Virus record (IMG/VR): IMGVR_UViG_3300028883_000032
Coordinates: 142,857-206,856 of that record
Origin: a virus
Reading direction: 5' to 3' (one strand)
DNA: 64,000 bases
Part shown: in pieces, positions 49,891 to 58,736 of the stretch
How the letters are laid out: each line of letters starts with the position of its first letter
Position numbering within the stretch: the stretch's first letter is position 1
Translations under genes and position numbers: made by a program
The notes under the pieces: generated by a model
Told to the model about the DNA's origin: nothing
Databases searched by the model: none
What the model saw: only the letters and a program-made list of their open reading frames with translations

Positions 49891-50974
49891 GTTCTTTTCT
49901 GATAAACCTGATGGGGTTTATACAAAAGGTGAAAGCCCAATTCCGGGAGTACATTTTCATAAATCTAGGCATCTGGTCAAGGGAAACTACAGTGAAATAG
50001 AAGTGTGGGAGGGGATTGGATGGACTCCGGACGTCATGCAGTGGCGTGGGCACGTAGTGTACACGGAAGGCGCGTATTATGGTACTTATGCTGCTCAACC
50101 CTTTGACAAATTTTTTAATTATGGTGAAGAGACGGCAGATGCCAGATATGTGAATAAGCTAATGGATGCGTGTGCATCAATGTGGAAACTTGAAAAAGTA
50201 AACGGCACCTTGATTATATTTTTCTATGACCAAATCGACAAAAGATGGAAAGCCAGCACACGTGGAAGATTAACATCATACCTACCTGAAAAATATACGG
50301 ATTTCATTACCATAGCTGAAAAAATAGGTAAAAGTTTTTCAAACCACCTCAACGTAAATAACACATATCTGTTTGAACTAGTAACTCCGGAGGAAGACCA
50401 TATAACAGATTATGGTGATACTGAAGAACTAGTTTGGATAGGCATGCGTGAAGAAAACGGAAACGACCAACTAATCACGGACTTCGTTCATGGTGCATTC
50501 GCACGACGCATGGGAGTTAGGATAGCAAAGAATGAAAGAATCACTGACATAAATGTCGATGAATTAACTGGTTATTCGGACGGCTGTGCAAGCGAAGGAT
50601 TTGTAGTTGCATTTGTTGATCCACATGGTTATATTATGGACAGGGTCAAGATAAAAACAGATCAATACAGAGCCCTTCGTCAGTTTAGAGACAAGTCGGG
50701 AAATCACAACTATCTCCTAAAAACTTTACAACGAGAAGACGGGTTTGAACGATTATTCCTTTTTGTAGCGGAATGCCCGGATAAATGGAGACCAAAAGTA
50801 GCTAAATGGTTTGGAGAAATACTAATAAAGATGGGAAGTGCTTTAGAACACTACTCTCTCTATCATGATACTTCAAGAAAAGAGTACGCTTTATTATGTC
50901 AAAACAGGGATTGGAGTGGGCTGGCATTTATGCTACTAGACGGAAAAAACCTCAAAACAAGTTTTGATAAATGA
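49868..50974 (+). CDS. T4 Rnl1-type RNA ligase, 368 aa, with KVNG in place of KxDG
   Basis: AAQPFDKFFNYGE near 76-88 is typical of T4 RNA ligase 1 relatives. Motif I is KVNGT near residue 110, so the Asp of KxDG is replaced by Asn. GRLTS, TYLFELVTPEED near 164-175, EGFVVAFVD near 239-247 and VKIKTDQY near 256-263 correspond to the following motifs. Rnl1 enzymes reseal tRNA anticodon loops cut by host defence nucleases. No polynucleotide kinase gene is next to it in the window. Confidence 0.82.
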   Translation: MDLYEIAEFFSDKPDGVYTKGESPIPGVHFHKSRHLVKGNYSEIEVWEGIGWTPDVMQWRGHVVYTEGAYYGTYAAQPFDKFFNYGEETADARYVNKLMDACASMWKLEKVNGTLIIFFYDQIDKRWKASTRGRLTSYLPEKYTDFITIAEKIGKSFSNHLNVNNTYLFELVTPEEDHITDYGDTEELVWIGMREENGNDQLITDFVHGAFARRMGVRIAKNERITDINVDELTGYSDGCASEGFVVAFVDPHGYIMDRVKIKTDQYRALRQFRDKSGNHNYLLKTLQREDGFERLFLFVAECPDKWRPKVAKWFGEILIKMGSALEHYSLYHDTSRKEYALLCQNRDWSGLAFMLLDGKNLKTSFDK

Positions 50975-51171
50975 AGGAAGCAACAGCATACGACGTAAAT
51001 AGCTTGGTTTCAGAACTAGAAAGCAGCTTACGAGCATACTTGGAAAATGTTTCAAAAGCAACACTTAAGCAACTTCGAGTATCTTATTGTAGGCTGGTTG
51101 AGTTGGAACCAGCAACAGCAGATATGAGACTTGGATACATTAAATTGCACGTACCAAGTTTTTCACCTTAA
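50971..51171 (+). CDS. hypothetical protein, 66 aa
   Basis: ATGA overlap with the ligase gene indicates coupling. Helical and Leu/Ser-rich. No family recognised. Confidence 0.6.
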   Translation: MKEATAYDVNSLVSELESSLRAYLENVSKATLKQLRVSYCRLVELEPATADMRLGYIKLHVPSFSP

Positions 51172-51183
51172 CCAAGATTAGTA

Positions 51184-51993
51184 ATGCAACATATTGATAT
51201 TAGCATCATTATGCCTATATGGAATGGTGCGGACACGTTGGATAGGGCAATTCATTCATTAATAGATCAAGAATACTTTAAAGCAATTCCGCTGCCACAA
51301 GTAGAATTGGTCATGGTTGACGATTATTCGAATGAACAAACTCGATCCAAAATTAAGGATTGGGTCCGCAGACTCAAAGCCGGCATCACAAGTAATCTTC
51401 ACGTAACAGCCTTAAGACATCTCCGTAACGAGGGCACATCAGTAGCTAGAAACACAGGTATTGATGCGTCCTCAGGGGATGTTATTGGTTATTTGGATGT
51501 AGATGATGAGTATGACCCCTTTCGTATTGTTGACGGCTATTTAGCACTTACAAAGTATTCAAATGCCGACATTTGTTTGAGCCCTTATAGGCTAGACGAC
51601 GGGTCGAAATTGGGAGAATGGCACCCGGAAAGAATTGAAAATATTAATGGTAGGGAACGTGAATTTTTACAAGTATCAAGTATAACAATACCCATCGGTT
51701 TAATGCACACGAGAAAAATATTTGATAAGTGTGTAAATAAATTTGGACATGGGTTTCCACCAGGAATAGTATGTGGTGAAGATGGAGTATTAGTTCGTAG
51801 AATGGCAGATTTGGGTGCAAAATTTACATATACACAATCTCTAGCTGGAACTTACCATATTTCTCAATTTGGTCAAAGTAGAACCCAAAGAAGGCCAGAC
51901 AGCGGTTTGGGTTATGCCTATGATAACCAAGACCCAAATGGAAGTAACGGACAGTACCTAGATAAAATAGCCTTGGAGGCAAAAAATGGTTGA
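51184..51993 (+). CDS. GT2-family glycosyltransferase, 269 aa
   Basis: GT-A fold: ISIIMPIWNGADTLDRAI near the N-terminus, VMVDDYS near 44, RNEGTSVARNTGIDASSGDVIGYLDVDDEYDP near 81-112 with the DxD metal motif (DVDD). An inverting transferase using a nucleotide sugar. AACCAA lies eight bases before ATG. Could glycosylate phage DNA, virion or host surface. Confidence 0.88.
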   Translation: MQHIDISIIMPIWNGADTLDRAIHSLIDQEYFKAIPLPQVELVMVDDYSNEQTRSKIKDWVRRLKAGITSNLHVTALRHLRNEGTSVARNTGIDASSGDVIGYLDVDDEYDPFRIVDGYLALTKYSNADICLSPYRLDDGSKLGEWHPERIENINGREREFLQVSSITIPIGLMHTRKIFDKCVNKFGHGFPPGIVCGEDGVLVRRMADLGAKFTYTQSLAGTYHISQFGQSRTQRRPDSGLGYAYDNQDPNGSNGQYLDKIALEAKNG

Positions 51994-52267
51994 TAACCCC
52001 GCCCAACACCCAATCAATGTTCAAAATTTCCTGCGAATCCTTGCCGTTCACGGGTCATATAAGACATTCAAAAAGTTTATGAAAAACCCTGAAGGTTGGG
52101 CAAAAGCAAGAACACATGAAATATGCAGCGGTAACCCAGAGTTAACACGAGCAAATTTGATAGTATTGGCAAGAACGGCAAAAAGATATATAACTGACCC
52201 GGAAGGGTTTTCGATACCACAATCCAGTTATAATAATATGTTTGATTCCCTTAAAACCAAATTTTAA
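51986..52267 (+). CDS. hypothetical protein, 93 aa
   Basis: Overlaps the glycosyltransferase by eight bases. Basic, helical, with WAKARTHEICSGN in the middle. No family recognised. Confidence 0.6.
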   Translation: MVDNPAQHPINVQNFLRILAVHGSYKTFKKFMKNPEGWAKARTHEICSGNPELTRANLIVLARTAKRYITDPEGFSIPQSSYNNMFDSLKTKF

Positions 52268-52268
52268 T

Positions 52269-52550
52269 ATGTTTGACGAGTTTCAAAAGTCTTTTACAGA
52301 AAGAGATTACTTCGATCAAGAGGAAACTCTTTTTGGTGATGGATTTGAACCTATCCTGATAGCTTGGTATAACGTAGAAAATAAAGATTTGAGAGTGTCT
52401 ACTCCTCCATTTGATGATGGTGTGATATTGACTACTGAATCCATAGTTGCAGTATTAAAAGCCAGTTTAGAAGAATTTGAAAATAAACTTAGTAGTCAAA
52501 AATCAGACAAAGATTCTGAAGAGTCAGATTCCGAATCACCAAAGAGCTAA
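52269..52550 (+). CDS. acidic hypothetical protein, 93 aa
   Basis: ATG 52269 is chosen because it starts right after the previous stop and has AACCAA eight bases upstream; ATG 52242 lies within the previous gene. The C-terminus is a Ser/Asp/Glu-rich acidic tail. Its end overlaps the helicase gene by 74 nt if the helicase starts at 52477. Confidence 0.6.
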   Translation: MFDEFQKSFTERDYFDQEETLFGDGFEPILIAWYNVENKDLRVSTPPFDDGVILTTESIVAVLKASLEEFENKLSSQKSDKDSEESDSESPKS

Positions 52551-53958
52551 AATACGGGATGATCTAACACTAACTAATCCAAAATATGTCGACTCAATAA
52601 AACTTGATAAGTGGTTTAAGCCTTCCCCAAAATTAAAGTTTTATGAAGAAGACCATGATTTTATGTATTTGCCAGTAGGTTATACTTCAAAATTAATAAG
52701 TATTTTGGGTAAAGACAATATTGTTATTAGTGATGAGAGAACAGTATCGGATCTTGATATAAGTTTTACCACAAATATAACCCTTCGTGACTATCAGGAA
52801 AAGGCCGTATCCGAATTACTAAAAAGAACCTGTGGTATAGTGGAGGCTCCGACGGGTACGGGTAAAACCTACATCCTCATAGAAATGATAAAAAGGAGAA
52901 ATCAGAACACATTAATTTTGGTCGATAGTTATGAGTTAGCCGAAGACATGATTCGCAAACTTGTAGAAACAACCAATTTAACAGAAAAGGATATTGGAAA
53001 ATTATGGGGCGGTACACGCTGGAATATAGGACATCAGGGACATCAGGCTCAACACGGACCTTCGGTTACGGTGGGATTGCTACAGACAGTCCGCCTACTA
53101 TCAACGCAAGAGCTAAACCATTTAAACCAAAAATTCGGCCAAGTTCTTGTGGACGAGATACACATCATTGCCGCTCCGACTTATTACGACTGCATGAATC
53201 GGTTGCATATGAGGTATCGGTACGGATTTTCCGCCACACCAGAAAGAACTGACGGGTTAACACCGGTACTTTTCTTTATCACTGGACCAAAAGCAATAAC
53301 TGTAACTAATGAAGAAACACAGGATGTTACGGTGCAACCCACTATTACGGTGATAAACACAGATTTTACGTGGCCACTCATTGACACTGAAGAATACTCA
53401 TACATGGTAAGTGACCTCGGAGTGGATAAAAACAGGAATAAGTTAATTGTTGATCATTATAATTCCATGGGATTTGAGAATACAATGACAGTATTTTTGT
53501 GTTCGAGGCGGAGTCAAATATATGAGCTATGGACCATGCTGGGGAAAGATGGTGGGGTTTTAATATCTAGAATGGATGCGGATGCAAAGCAATCTATGAA
53601 AGAATACTGCGGGTTATCTGACGAAGAAATAATGGAATTCAATAAGTTTTGTAATAAGTCTCACCGTAAAAAGATATTAAGTCATTTACAAACTGGAAAA
53701 ATTAATAAGATTTTTGCCACCATAAAAAAGTTTAACAAAGGAATTGATGCAGATTTACTAGAAAAGATGTATATATGCGGTCCTACAAAATCTCCCATTT
53801 TGCTGCGACAATCAAAAGGTCGTCTTGTGAGAAAATTTAAAAATGGTACTGAAAAGCACCCAGAGATTTTCTTTTTTCATGATATAAAACAATCCCTATT
53901 AAAAACTCAGGGATATCAAGCTATACGGATATTAAAAGAAGCCGTAAAGACACAATAG
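52477..53958 (+). CDS. SF2 DNA helicase (UvsW-like), 493 aa
   Basis: Motifs in order: Q-like RDYQEKAV near 105, Walker A APTGTGKT near 123-130, DEIH near 226-229, SATPER near 251-256 and QSKGRLVRK (motif VI) near 445-453. Closest in layout to T4 UvsW-type branch-migrating helicases for recombination and fork rescue. The start is uncertain: the ATG at 52477 overlaps the acidic gene, and the first ~30 residues may be untranslated. Confidence 0.87.
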   Translation: MKINLVVKNQTKILKSQIPNHQRAKIRDDLTLTNPKYVDSIKLDKWFKPSPKLKFYEEDHDFMYLPVGYTSKLISILGKDNIVISDERTVSDLDISFTTNITLRDYQEKAVSELLKRTCGIVEAPTGTGKTYILIEMIKRRNQNTLILVDSYELAEDMIRKLVETTNLTEKDIGKLWGGTRWNIGHQGHQAQHGPSVTVGLLQTVRLLSTQELNHLNQKFGQVLVDEIHIIAAPTYYDCMNRLHMRYRYGFSATPERTDGLTPVLFFITGPKAITVTNEETQDVTVQPTITVINTDFTWPLIDTEEYSYMVSDLGVDKNRNKLIVDHYNSMGFENTMTVFLCSRRSQIYELWTMLGKDGGVLISRMDADAKQSMKEYCGLSDEEIMEFNKFCNKSHRKKILSHLQTGKINKIFATIKKFNKGIDADLLEKMYICGPTKSPILLRQSKGRLVRKFKNGTEKHPEIFFFHDIKQSLLKTQGYQAIRILKEAVKTQ

Positions 53959-53970
53959 AGGAAAATGATA

Positions 53971-54171
53971 ATGTTACGTTGGCAAATTAACATAGTTTTA
54001 CACGACAACTCCGAATACTTGTTTTTTGATAATTTTGCGAATACGTTTAGTAAGATAGCAATTGCAGATTTTTATTTTAGACATGGGGTAACTTCGAACA
54101 TCTCCCATGATCTTGGTAGGACAATTCGTGGTGTAGAAATAAAATATGTTACAGTAACCAAACCTTCGTGA
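53971..54171 (+). CDS. tandem paralog 1 (small W-x-I-x-V family), 66 aa
   Basis: Starts MLRWQINIVLHD and ends VEIKYVTVTK. Shares with the next four genes an N-terminal strand (W/F-x-I/V-x-I/V), a central helix (here IAIADFYFRHGV) and a C-terminal strand. ATG 53971 is preferred over 53965 because AGAGG is then well spaced and the length fits the paralogs. Most diverged member. Function unknown. Confidence 0.6.
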   Translation: MLRWQINIVLHDNSEYLFFDNFANTFSKIAIADFYFRHGVTSNISHDLGRTIRGVEIKYVTVTKPS

Positions 54172-54186
54172 CAAAGGCGGTAAATC

Positions 54187-54432
54187 ATGTCTAGAAAGCA
54201 CACGTCAAAATTTTGGCAAGTCACTCTTTGGTTCAAGTATAACCGTCCACCAATAACGTATATTGCCGAAATGGATTACGGGTATTCGAATCCGAAATTA
54301 GTAGCCCAAAGTATTATAGACATTGGGGCAAAAGTTAAAACATCCTCCGGTGCGGGCGGCTACACGCTCTTTTCAGGAAGTTTAATTGATAAGTTAAAGG
54401 TATGTAAACTTATTAGTAGGAGAATAACATGA
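54187..54432 (+). CDS. tandem paralog 2, 81 aa
   Basis: KFWQVTLWF strand, then PPITY, then the helix NPKLVAQSIIDIGAKV and a C-terminal strand. Clearly related to paralogs 3 and 5 (PPMTY/RPLTW; KEVAQEVVDGGI/SEIAQSIVDEGI). Overlaps paralog 3 by four bases (ATGA). Confidence 0.65.
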   Translation: MSRKHTSKFWQVTLWFKYNRPPITYIAEMDYGYSNPKLVAQSIIDIGAKVKTSSGAGGYTLFSGSLIDKLKVCKLISRRIT

Positions 54433-54644
54433 CTAAATCCCGTATGAGATCGGAAATATGGGAAATAGAAGTCGAATTCTATCCTGAATTTATGCGGCCG
54501 CCGATGACATATAGAGATACATTTCCAGTGGGCATGACTTCAAAAGAAGTAGCCCAAGAGGTGGTGGACGGTGGGATATTTACCCGCTATATTGATTATC
54601 CGGGTTCTGACATTGAACGACTATTTGTAAAGAGGGTATCATGA
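54429..54644 (+). CDS. tandem paralog 3, 71 aa
   Basis: EIWEIEVEF strand, RPPMTY, helix SKEVAQEVVDGGI, and C-terminal IERLFVKRV. TAGGAG lies seven bases upstream of ATG. Four-base overlaps on both sides show a translationally coupled array. Confidence 0.65.
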   Translation: MTKSRMRSEIWEIEVEFYPEFMRPPMTYRDTFPVGMTSKEVAQEVVDGGIFTRYIDYPGSDIERLFVKRVS

Positions 54645-54853
54645 TAAGTAATGTTTTTAGAATTCGAATACGCCGTATTATCGGTACAGGCGATTATACT
54701 ATATATGTAGTTGTACCAATAAAAATATCAAAACTAGAATTAGCGGAACTTATTTTTGAAAGTGGGATAGTTACACAACAAAACATACACATTAAAGCCA
54801 GTAATATTAAATTGATTAATATTACAAAAAAAGCTGAAATATTGGAGGGCTAA
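54641..54853 (+). CDS. tandem paralog 4, 70 aa
   Basis: VFRIRIRRI strand, helix SKLELAELIFESGI, and a C-terminal IKLINITKK strand; the PPxTY segment is missing. Overlaps paralog 3 by four bases. Confidence 0.62.
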   Translation: MISNVFRIRIRRIIGTGDYTIYVVVPIKISKLELAELIFESGIVTQQNIHIKASNIKLINITKKAEILEG

Positions 54854-54861
54854 AAGATACT

Positions 54862-55104
54862 ATGAGTACTATGAATAGGTGGAAAATAACGGTGATAATA
54901 AAGGACGATAGTGTGGGTGAACGTCCTTTAACTTGGACATCAGAATTTCCAAGTGGTTACACTAGATCGGAAATAGCCCAAAGCATTGTAGATGAAGGAA
55001 TAAGGTTAACTTTAAAAAAGTCAAGAAAGGTCTTTAACTGTAATAAGGATAATATACTTAGGATAACAGTGAAGAATGATGGGGTTGTGTTTTTAGGTGA
55101 CTAA
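54862..55104 (+). CDS. tandem paralog 5, 80 aa
   Basis: NRWKITVIIKD strand, RPLTW, helix RSEIAQSIVDEGI and C-terminal ILRITVKND. The ATG at 54871 (MNRW) would make its N-terminus equal to paralog 1. Best-preserved member together with paralog 3. Confidence 0.62.
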   Translation: MSTMNRWKITVIIKDDSVGERPLTWTSEFPSGYTRSEIAQSIVDEGIRLTLKKSRKVFNCNKDNILRITVKNDGVVFLGD

Positions 55105-55106
55105 TA

Positions 55107-55526
55107 ATGAATAAACTACAGATAGACGATCCAGTTAGTAGGTTGTTAAAAGTACAAGAACTTGCTGATGAATCTAAGGATCTTCCACCAACTAGCCCAA
55201 AAAGAACAGAAGAACACCCTTTAAAACCCAAGGATGGGAATGATAAAAGACCTAATTTTAGAATAGTTAGAACGTGCTTAACTTGTAAGCATGGTGTAAC
55301 CTCTGGTCCAAGTGCTGTAAGAATGGCTTGCGCTTGGCCTTATACTACAATAACAATGAAGAAAAAGTTAGGTTGGGAAGGACGAGTAACAAAAAAGTTT
55401 CTTGCCCTTTTAGCCCCAACACACGCAAGCTGTGTTTGCAAAGCTCATAAATTTAGAGGAACCGCAATGAACGGTATTAAGAGAATAGAGCTTTACTGTG
55501 GTGCAGCATATTACGGAGACGACTAG
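55107..55526 (+). CDS. Cys-containing hypothetical protein, 139 aa
   Basis: A disordered Pro/Lys-rich N-terminus (~1-50) precedes CLTCKHG near 58, C near 71, CVCKAHKF near 109 and a final Cys, compatible with one zinc site. Three-base gap from the paralog array. Function unknown. Confidence 0.6.
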   Translation: MNKLQIDDPVSRLLKVQELADESKDLPPTSPKRTEEHPLKPKDGNDKRPNFRIVRTCLTCKHGVTSGPSAVRMACAWPYTTITMKKKLGWEGRVTKKFLALLAPTHASCVCKAHKFRGTAMNGIKRIELYCGAAYYGDD

Positions 55527-55528
55527 TA

Positions 55529-55930
55529 GTGTTTAGTATAATTTTTGGTATTTTAGGTATTGTTTCTTTTATAGGGGCAGGAGTGCTTTTTCTCATAATA
55601 AGAAAAAAGATAATAGCACAAAAGTTGGAAACACAAAAAGTATTAAGTAGAGTTAGAAGTAGTGAAGTTCGTACTGGCCTCATTACTGAAAAATTTATTC
55701 CTCTTTTCAAGGAGTTCCCGTTCAACCCGGGCGATGAGGGGGTATCGGTGGTACCCATTTGGCAACCTATCGATGTCATAGGGTTTTTGCCAGAAGAAAT
55801 TGCCTTTGTGGAAGTAAAGACTGGTAATTCCAGACTCAGCCCTTCACAAAGGAATATTAAGAGATTAGTAGAGGAAAAGAAAGTCAAATGGTATACGGTG
55901 AGATTAAAAGGCGAATCCCCGAAGGATTAA
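55529..55930 (+). CDS. membrane-anchored PD-(D/E)XK nuclease, Holliday-junction-resolvase related, 133 aa (GTG start)
   Basis: A membrane helix at residues ~2-24 (FSIIFGILGIVSFIGAGVLF), a short linker, then FNPGDEGVSVVPIWQPIDVIGF, IAFVEVKTGNSRLSPSQRN (the E-x-K core) and VKWYTVRL. This is the predicted endonuclease family distantly related to archaeal Holliday junction resolvases. It would cleave branched DNA, perhaps at the membrane. GTG 55529 follows the previous stop. Confidence 0.75.
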   Translation: MFSIIFGILGIVSFIGAGVLFLIIRKKIIAQKLETQKVLSRVRSSEVRTGLITEKFIPLFKEFPFNPGDEGVSVVPIWQPIDVIGFLPEEIAFVEVKTGNSRLSPSQRNIKRLVEEKKVKWYTVRLKGESPKD

Positions 55931-58728
55931 GCGTAGCGTTCATACGTAGGATGTTTGTTCACAGGGATGACGTTTTTGCGGTTCAAAAAAGCGACGGAAG
56001 CTATACTGTATTACGGCGACCATTTACCGATCAAGATATTATAGACCACTTAAGAGGACAACACACAATTGGACTATATTGCCTCAAACACGACGGCGAT
56101 GAATCCACGTTAAAGTGGGCTGTGCTCGATATAGATATACATAAAAGTGTGTGGTCAAAAGTTGGATACAAAGAGTCTGATTGGAAAGAGCAGCTGGATG
56201 AACAAGTAGCAAGAGCTCAAACCGAACTGTCCCAATATGGGATTTATAGTTATGTAGAAGAATCAGGTAACAAGGGCAGACATATATGGGTATTTTTTGA
56301 TAAGCCTATAAACGGTATGTTGGCAAAACGTTGTATGGAAGCAATGTTTGGTAGTATGCGAAGTGTTGCTCCCGGCACAATCGACTGGGAAATTTTTCCA
56401 AAACAAGGTAAATTAGTTAACGAAGACAGCCTTGGCAACTTAGTAAAACTTCCTTTTGGTGTCCATCAAAAGTCGCAGAGAGAGTCAGTATTCCATGAGT
56501 TGGAAGACTTTGTTTCCCAGCCAAAATTTGCAACAGAGCAACAACTTACTTCTGCTTTAAATCCAATGGACGCAATATTTCAAAGATGTGAAGCCTTTAG
56601 AATGTTGCGTGATAAAGGTCTGTCAGGTAAGAAGCACTTAATACATGATGAGCGTTTAGCTCTTGCATACATATTTTGGAACTTACCAGATTCTGAAGTA
56701 AAGGAGTATGATGCGCATGAGGGGGCTAAATATATAGAAGAAAAGATATTTAGCAAGCTGTCCGACTATGACCCAAAGATAATTAGAGATTACTACCAGC
56801 ACCACAAATTGGAAAAAACTGATGATAGCGGTGGTATAAAACAGGGTTACAGTCCTATAACTTGCGCAAAATTACAGGAGCAGAAAATATGCCCAGGACC
56901 ATGTGCTGCAATAGGAAACTCAAAATCTCCGATCGCCTTATATTATAAGGCTCTTGGAAAAGAGCGTAAAGAGGACGACTATGACTTTTCTAGAGCCATA
57001 TATAGACCAGATAGATATTTTATTGCCGGTAGAAGATACATGCTGCGCGGAGAAAGAAAGAAAAATCAAAAGACGGGATCCTATTTTCTTGAAGATGATA
57101 CAGTATTGAGTAATTTTGTAATTCGCTGGGACAGGCATATTCGTTATGATGACGGGATTGTGACAAATTCTGAGTTTGAAGGAGTCGTCATGACTCCGGA
57201 GCATGATAGGCCCATACCAATACGGATAGAAGCCGAGAAATTTGCGAATGAGCTTAAATTCCGTACAGAATTGTATAACATTATTGGTACGAGTGTCTAT
57301 ATTGAAAATGATAAAAAACTTAGAGAGGCAGTTTCATCGCTTACAAATCCAGAAACCATTGAAGTAAGAAAGATGTTTGGATATAATGAGGAGTTAACTA
57401 CCTACTATTCACCAAGTGTGATGGTTACCGCAGATTTTGTTAGAGAGAATGATGAATTAACAATTGATCTTTCGGGCACACAAAAGGCAGAACACCTTGA
57501 CTTGGTATTGTTGAAAGATGTTGATTTTAGAAATCTTGTTCAACACATCAAGGACGATGTACTTCAAATACACAACCAATGGTTTATAGGTCATACAGCT
57601 TTCGCGCATGCTATGATGCCAATAATAGCTCCATTTTTAGAGGGAGAAGGAAATCGTTACATATTCCATTTAAAAGGATTAACTGGTTCTGGAAAAAGTT
57701 TTGTAATGAAGCATATGCAGAATTTTTATGGAAATTACAAGGAAAAATCTGTAAGTTTTACATCAACTCCCAACTCAATCCAATATCAGGGGTACTACTT
57801 TAAAGATGCAGTTTACTTGGTTGATGATTATAAAGAAGGAAATATAAAAAACATAAAGGACCTAAGGGGCGTATTACAGAATTATACAGATGAGGGATCT
57901 AGAGATAGACTAAATGCTGATGCAACTGGAAAACCCTCCAGATGGATAAGAGGGTGGTTATGTATGACTGGAGAAGATACAGTAGAAGGAGAGGCTTCAA
58001 ATCTTGCACGAATGATAACTATCACCATACCCAATGCTAAAAAGCGGATGGATAAAGGTAATAGGATGAGGATGAATAGGCATATGTATCCCGGTTATAC
58101 GGCTCGATATATACAGTATATTTTAAATCATAATCGTCACGAAATATCAAAAGTATTTAATGACTACATTCCGTTTTTCTATAAGTTCGTTGAAGGAATG
58201 CAAAACGATGCCAGAATGGCGCAAAATGTAAGCATGCTGATGACATCGTATAAATTTGCGGTATCGTTTCTTTACGACGATAACCGTGAAGTTGTCGATG
58301 AATTGGTGGCACGCATGGAAGAGTTTTTAAAGGATCTTATGCTAAGCCTAATTGAAGAGGCTGCTGGAGAAAGTGCGGCGGAACTATTCTGGGACCAATT
58401 AACAACAATGCTTGCAAAGGATCAAATCTATTTTCAGAGTGGCGCAATCGCCCCTTCTGACGCCATGCCTAAACGCGGAGAATGCATTGGATACTCTGAT
58501 AAGAGGGGAAATTTGTTTATACTTGGCCGTGAAAGCTTTGACATGGTTAAGCGCCGATTGAGAATGGCTGGAAGAGATATAGAACACTCGCAGAGATCGG
58601 TTTTTGAAGATCTTTATAATGACGGCAAAATAATGAGCAACAAGGCTGTTCCTAGAAAAATGAATGGTAAAAGTGTAAAAGTTTATCAATTATCAGAAGG
58701 AATATTGGATAGCCTTGAGGACGAATAG
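55888..58728 (+). CDS. primase-helicase (archaeo-eukaryotic primase plus ATPase), 946 aa
   Basis: The N-terminal part is an AEP primase like that of TOTE systems: VLDIDIH (catalytic D81, D83), EESGNKGRHIWVFF near 125-138, IDWEIFPKQ and NLVKLPFGVHQK near 183-194. Residues ~320-345 hold CAKLQEQKICPGPC, a probable metal site. The C-terminal part is an AAA-like helicase with Walker A GLTGSGKSF near 596-604 and VYLVDDY as Walker B near 643. It would prime and unwind at the origin candidate immediately downstream. Overlaps the nuclease gene by 43 nt; ATG 55951 is a possible alternative. Confidence 0.85.
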   Translation: MVYGEIKRRIPEGLSVAFIRRMFVHRDDVFAVQKSDGSYTVLRRPFTDQDIIDHLRGQHTIGLYCLKHDGDESTLKWAVLDIDIHKSVWSKVGYKESDWKEQLDEQVARAQTELSQYGIYSYVEESGNKGRHIWVFFDKPINGMLAKRCMEAMFGSMRSVAPGTIDWEIFPKQGKLVNEDSLGNLVKLPFGVHQKSQRESVFHELEDFVSQPKFATEQQLTSALNPMDAIFQRCEAFRMLRDKGLSGKKHLIHDERLALAYIFWNLPDSEVKEYDAHEGAKYIEEKIFSKLSDYDPKIIRDYYQHHKLEKTDDSGGIKQGYSPITCAKLQEQKICPGPCAAIGNSKSPIALYYKALGKERKEDDYDFSRAIYRPDRYFIAGRRYMLRGERKKNQKTGSYFLEDDTVLSNFVIRWDRHIRYDDGIVTNSEFEGVVMTPEHDRPIPIRIEAEKFANELKFRTELYNIIGTSVYIENDKKLREAVSSLTNPETIEVRKMFGYNEELTTYYSPSVMVTADFVRENDELTIDLSGTQKAEHLDLVLLKDVDFRNLVQHIKDDVLQIHNQWFIGHTAFAHAMMPIIAPFLEGEGNRYIFHLKGLTGSGKSFVMKHMQNFYGNYKEKSVSFTSTPNSIQYQGYYFKDAVYLVDDYKEGNIKNIKDLRGVLQNYTDEGSRDRLNADATGKPSRWIRGWLCMTGEDTVEGEASNLARMITITIPNAKKRMDKGNRMRMNRHMYPGYTARYIQYILNHNRHEISKVFNDYIPFFYKFVEGMQNDARMAQNVSMLMTSYKFAVSFLYDDNREVVDELVARMEEFLKDLMLSLIEEAAGESAAELFWDQLTTMLAKDQIYFQSGAIAPSDAMPKRGECIGYSDKRGNLFILGRESFDMVKRRLRMAGRDIEHSQRSVFEDLYNDGKIMSNKAVPRKMNGKSVKVYQLSEGILDSLEDE

Positions 58729-58736
58729 TAGGGGAA

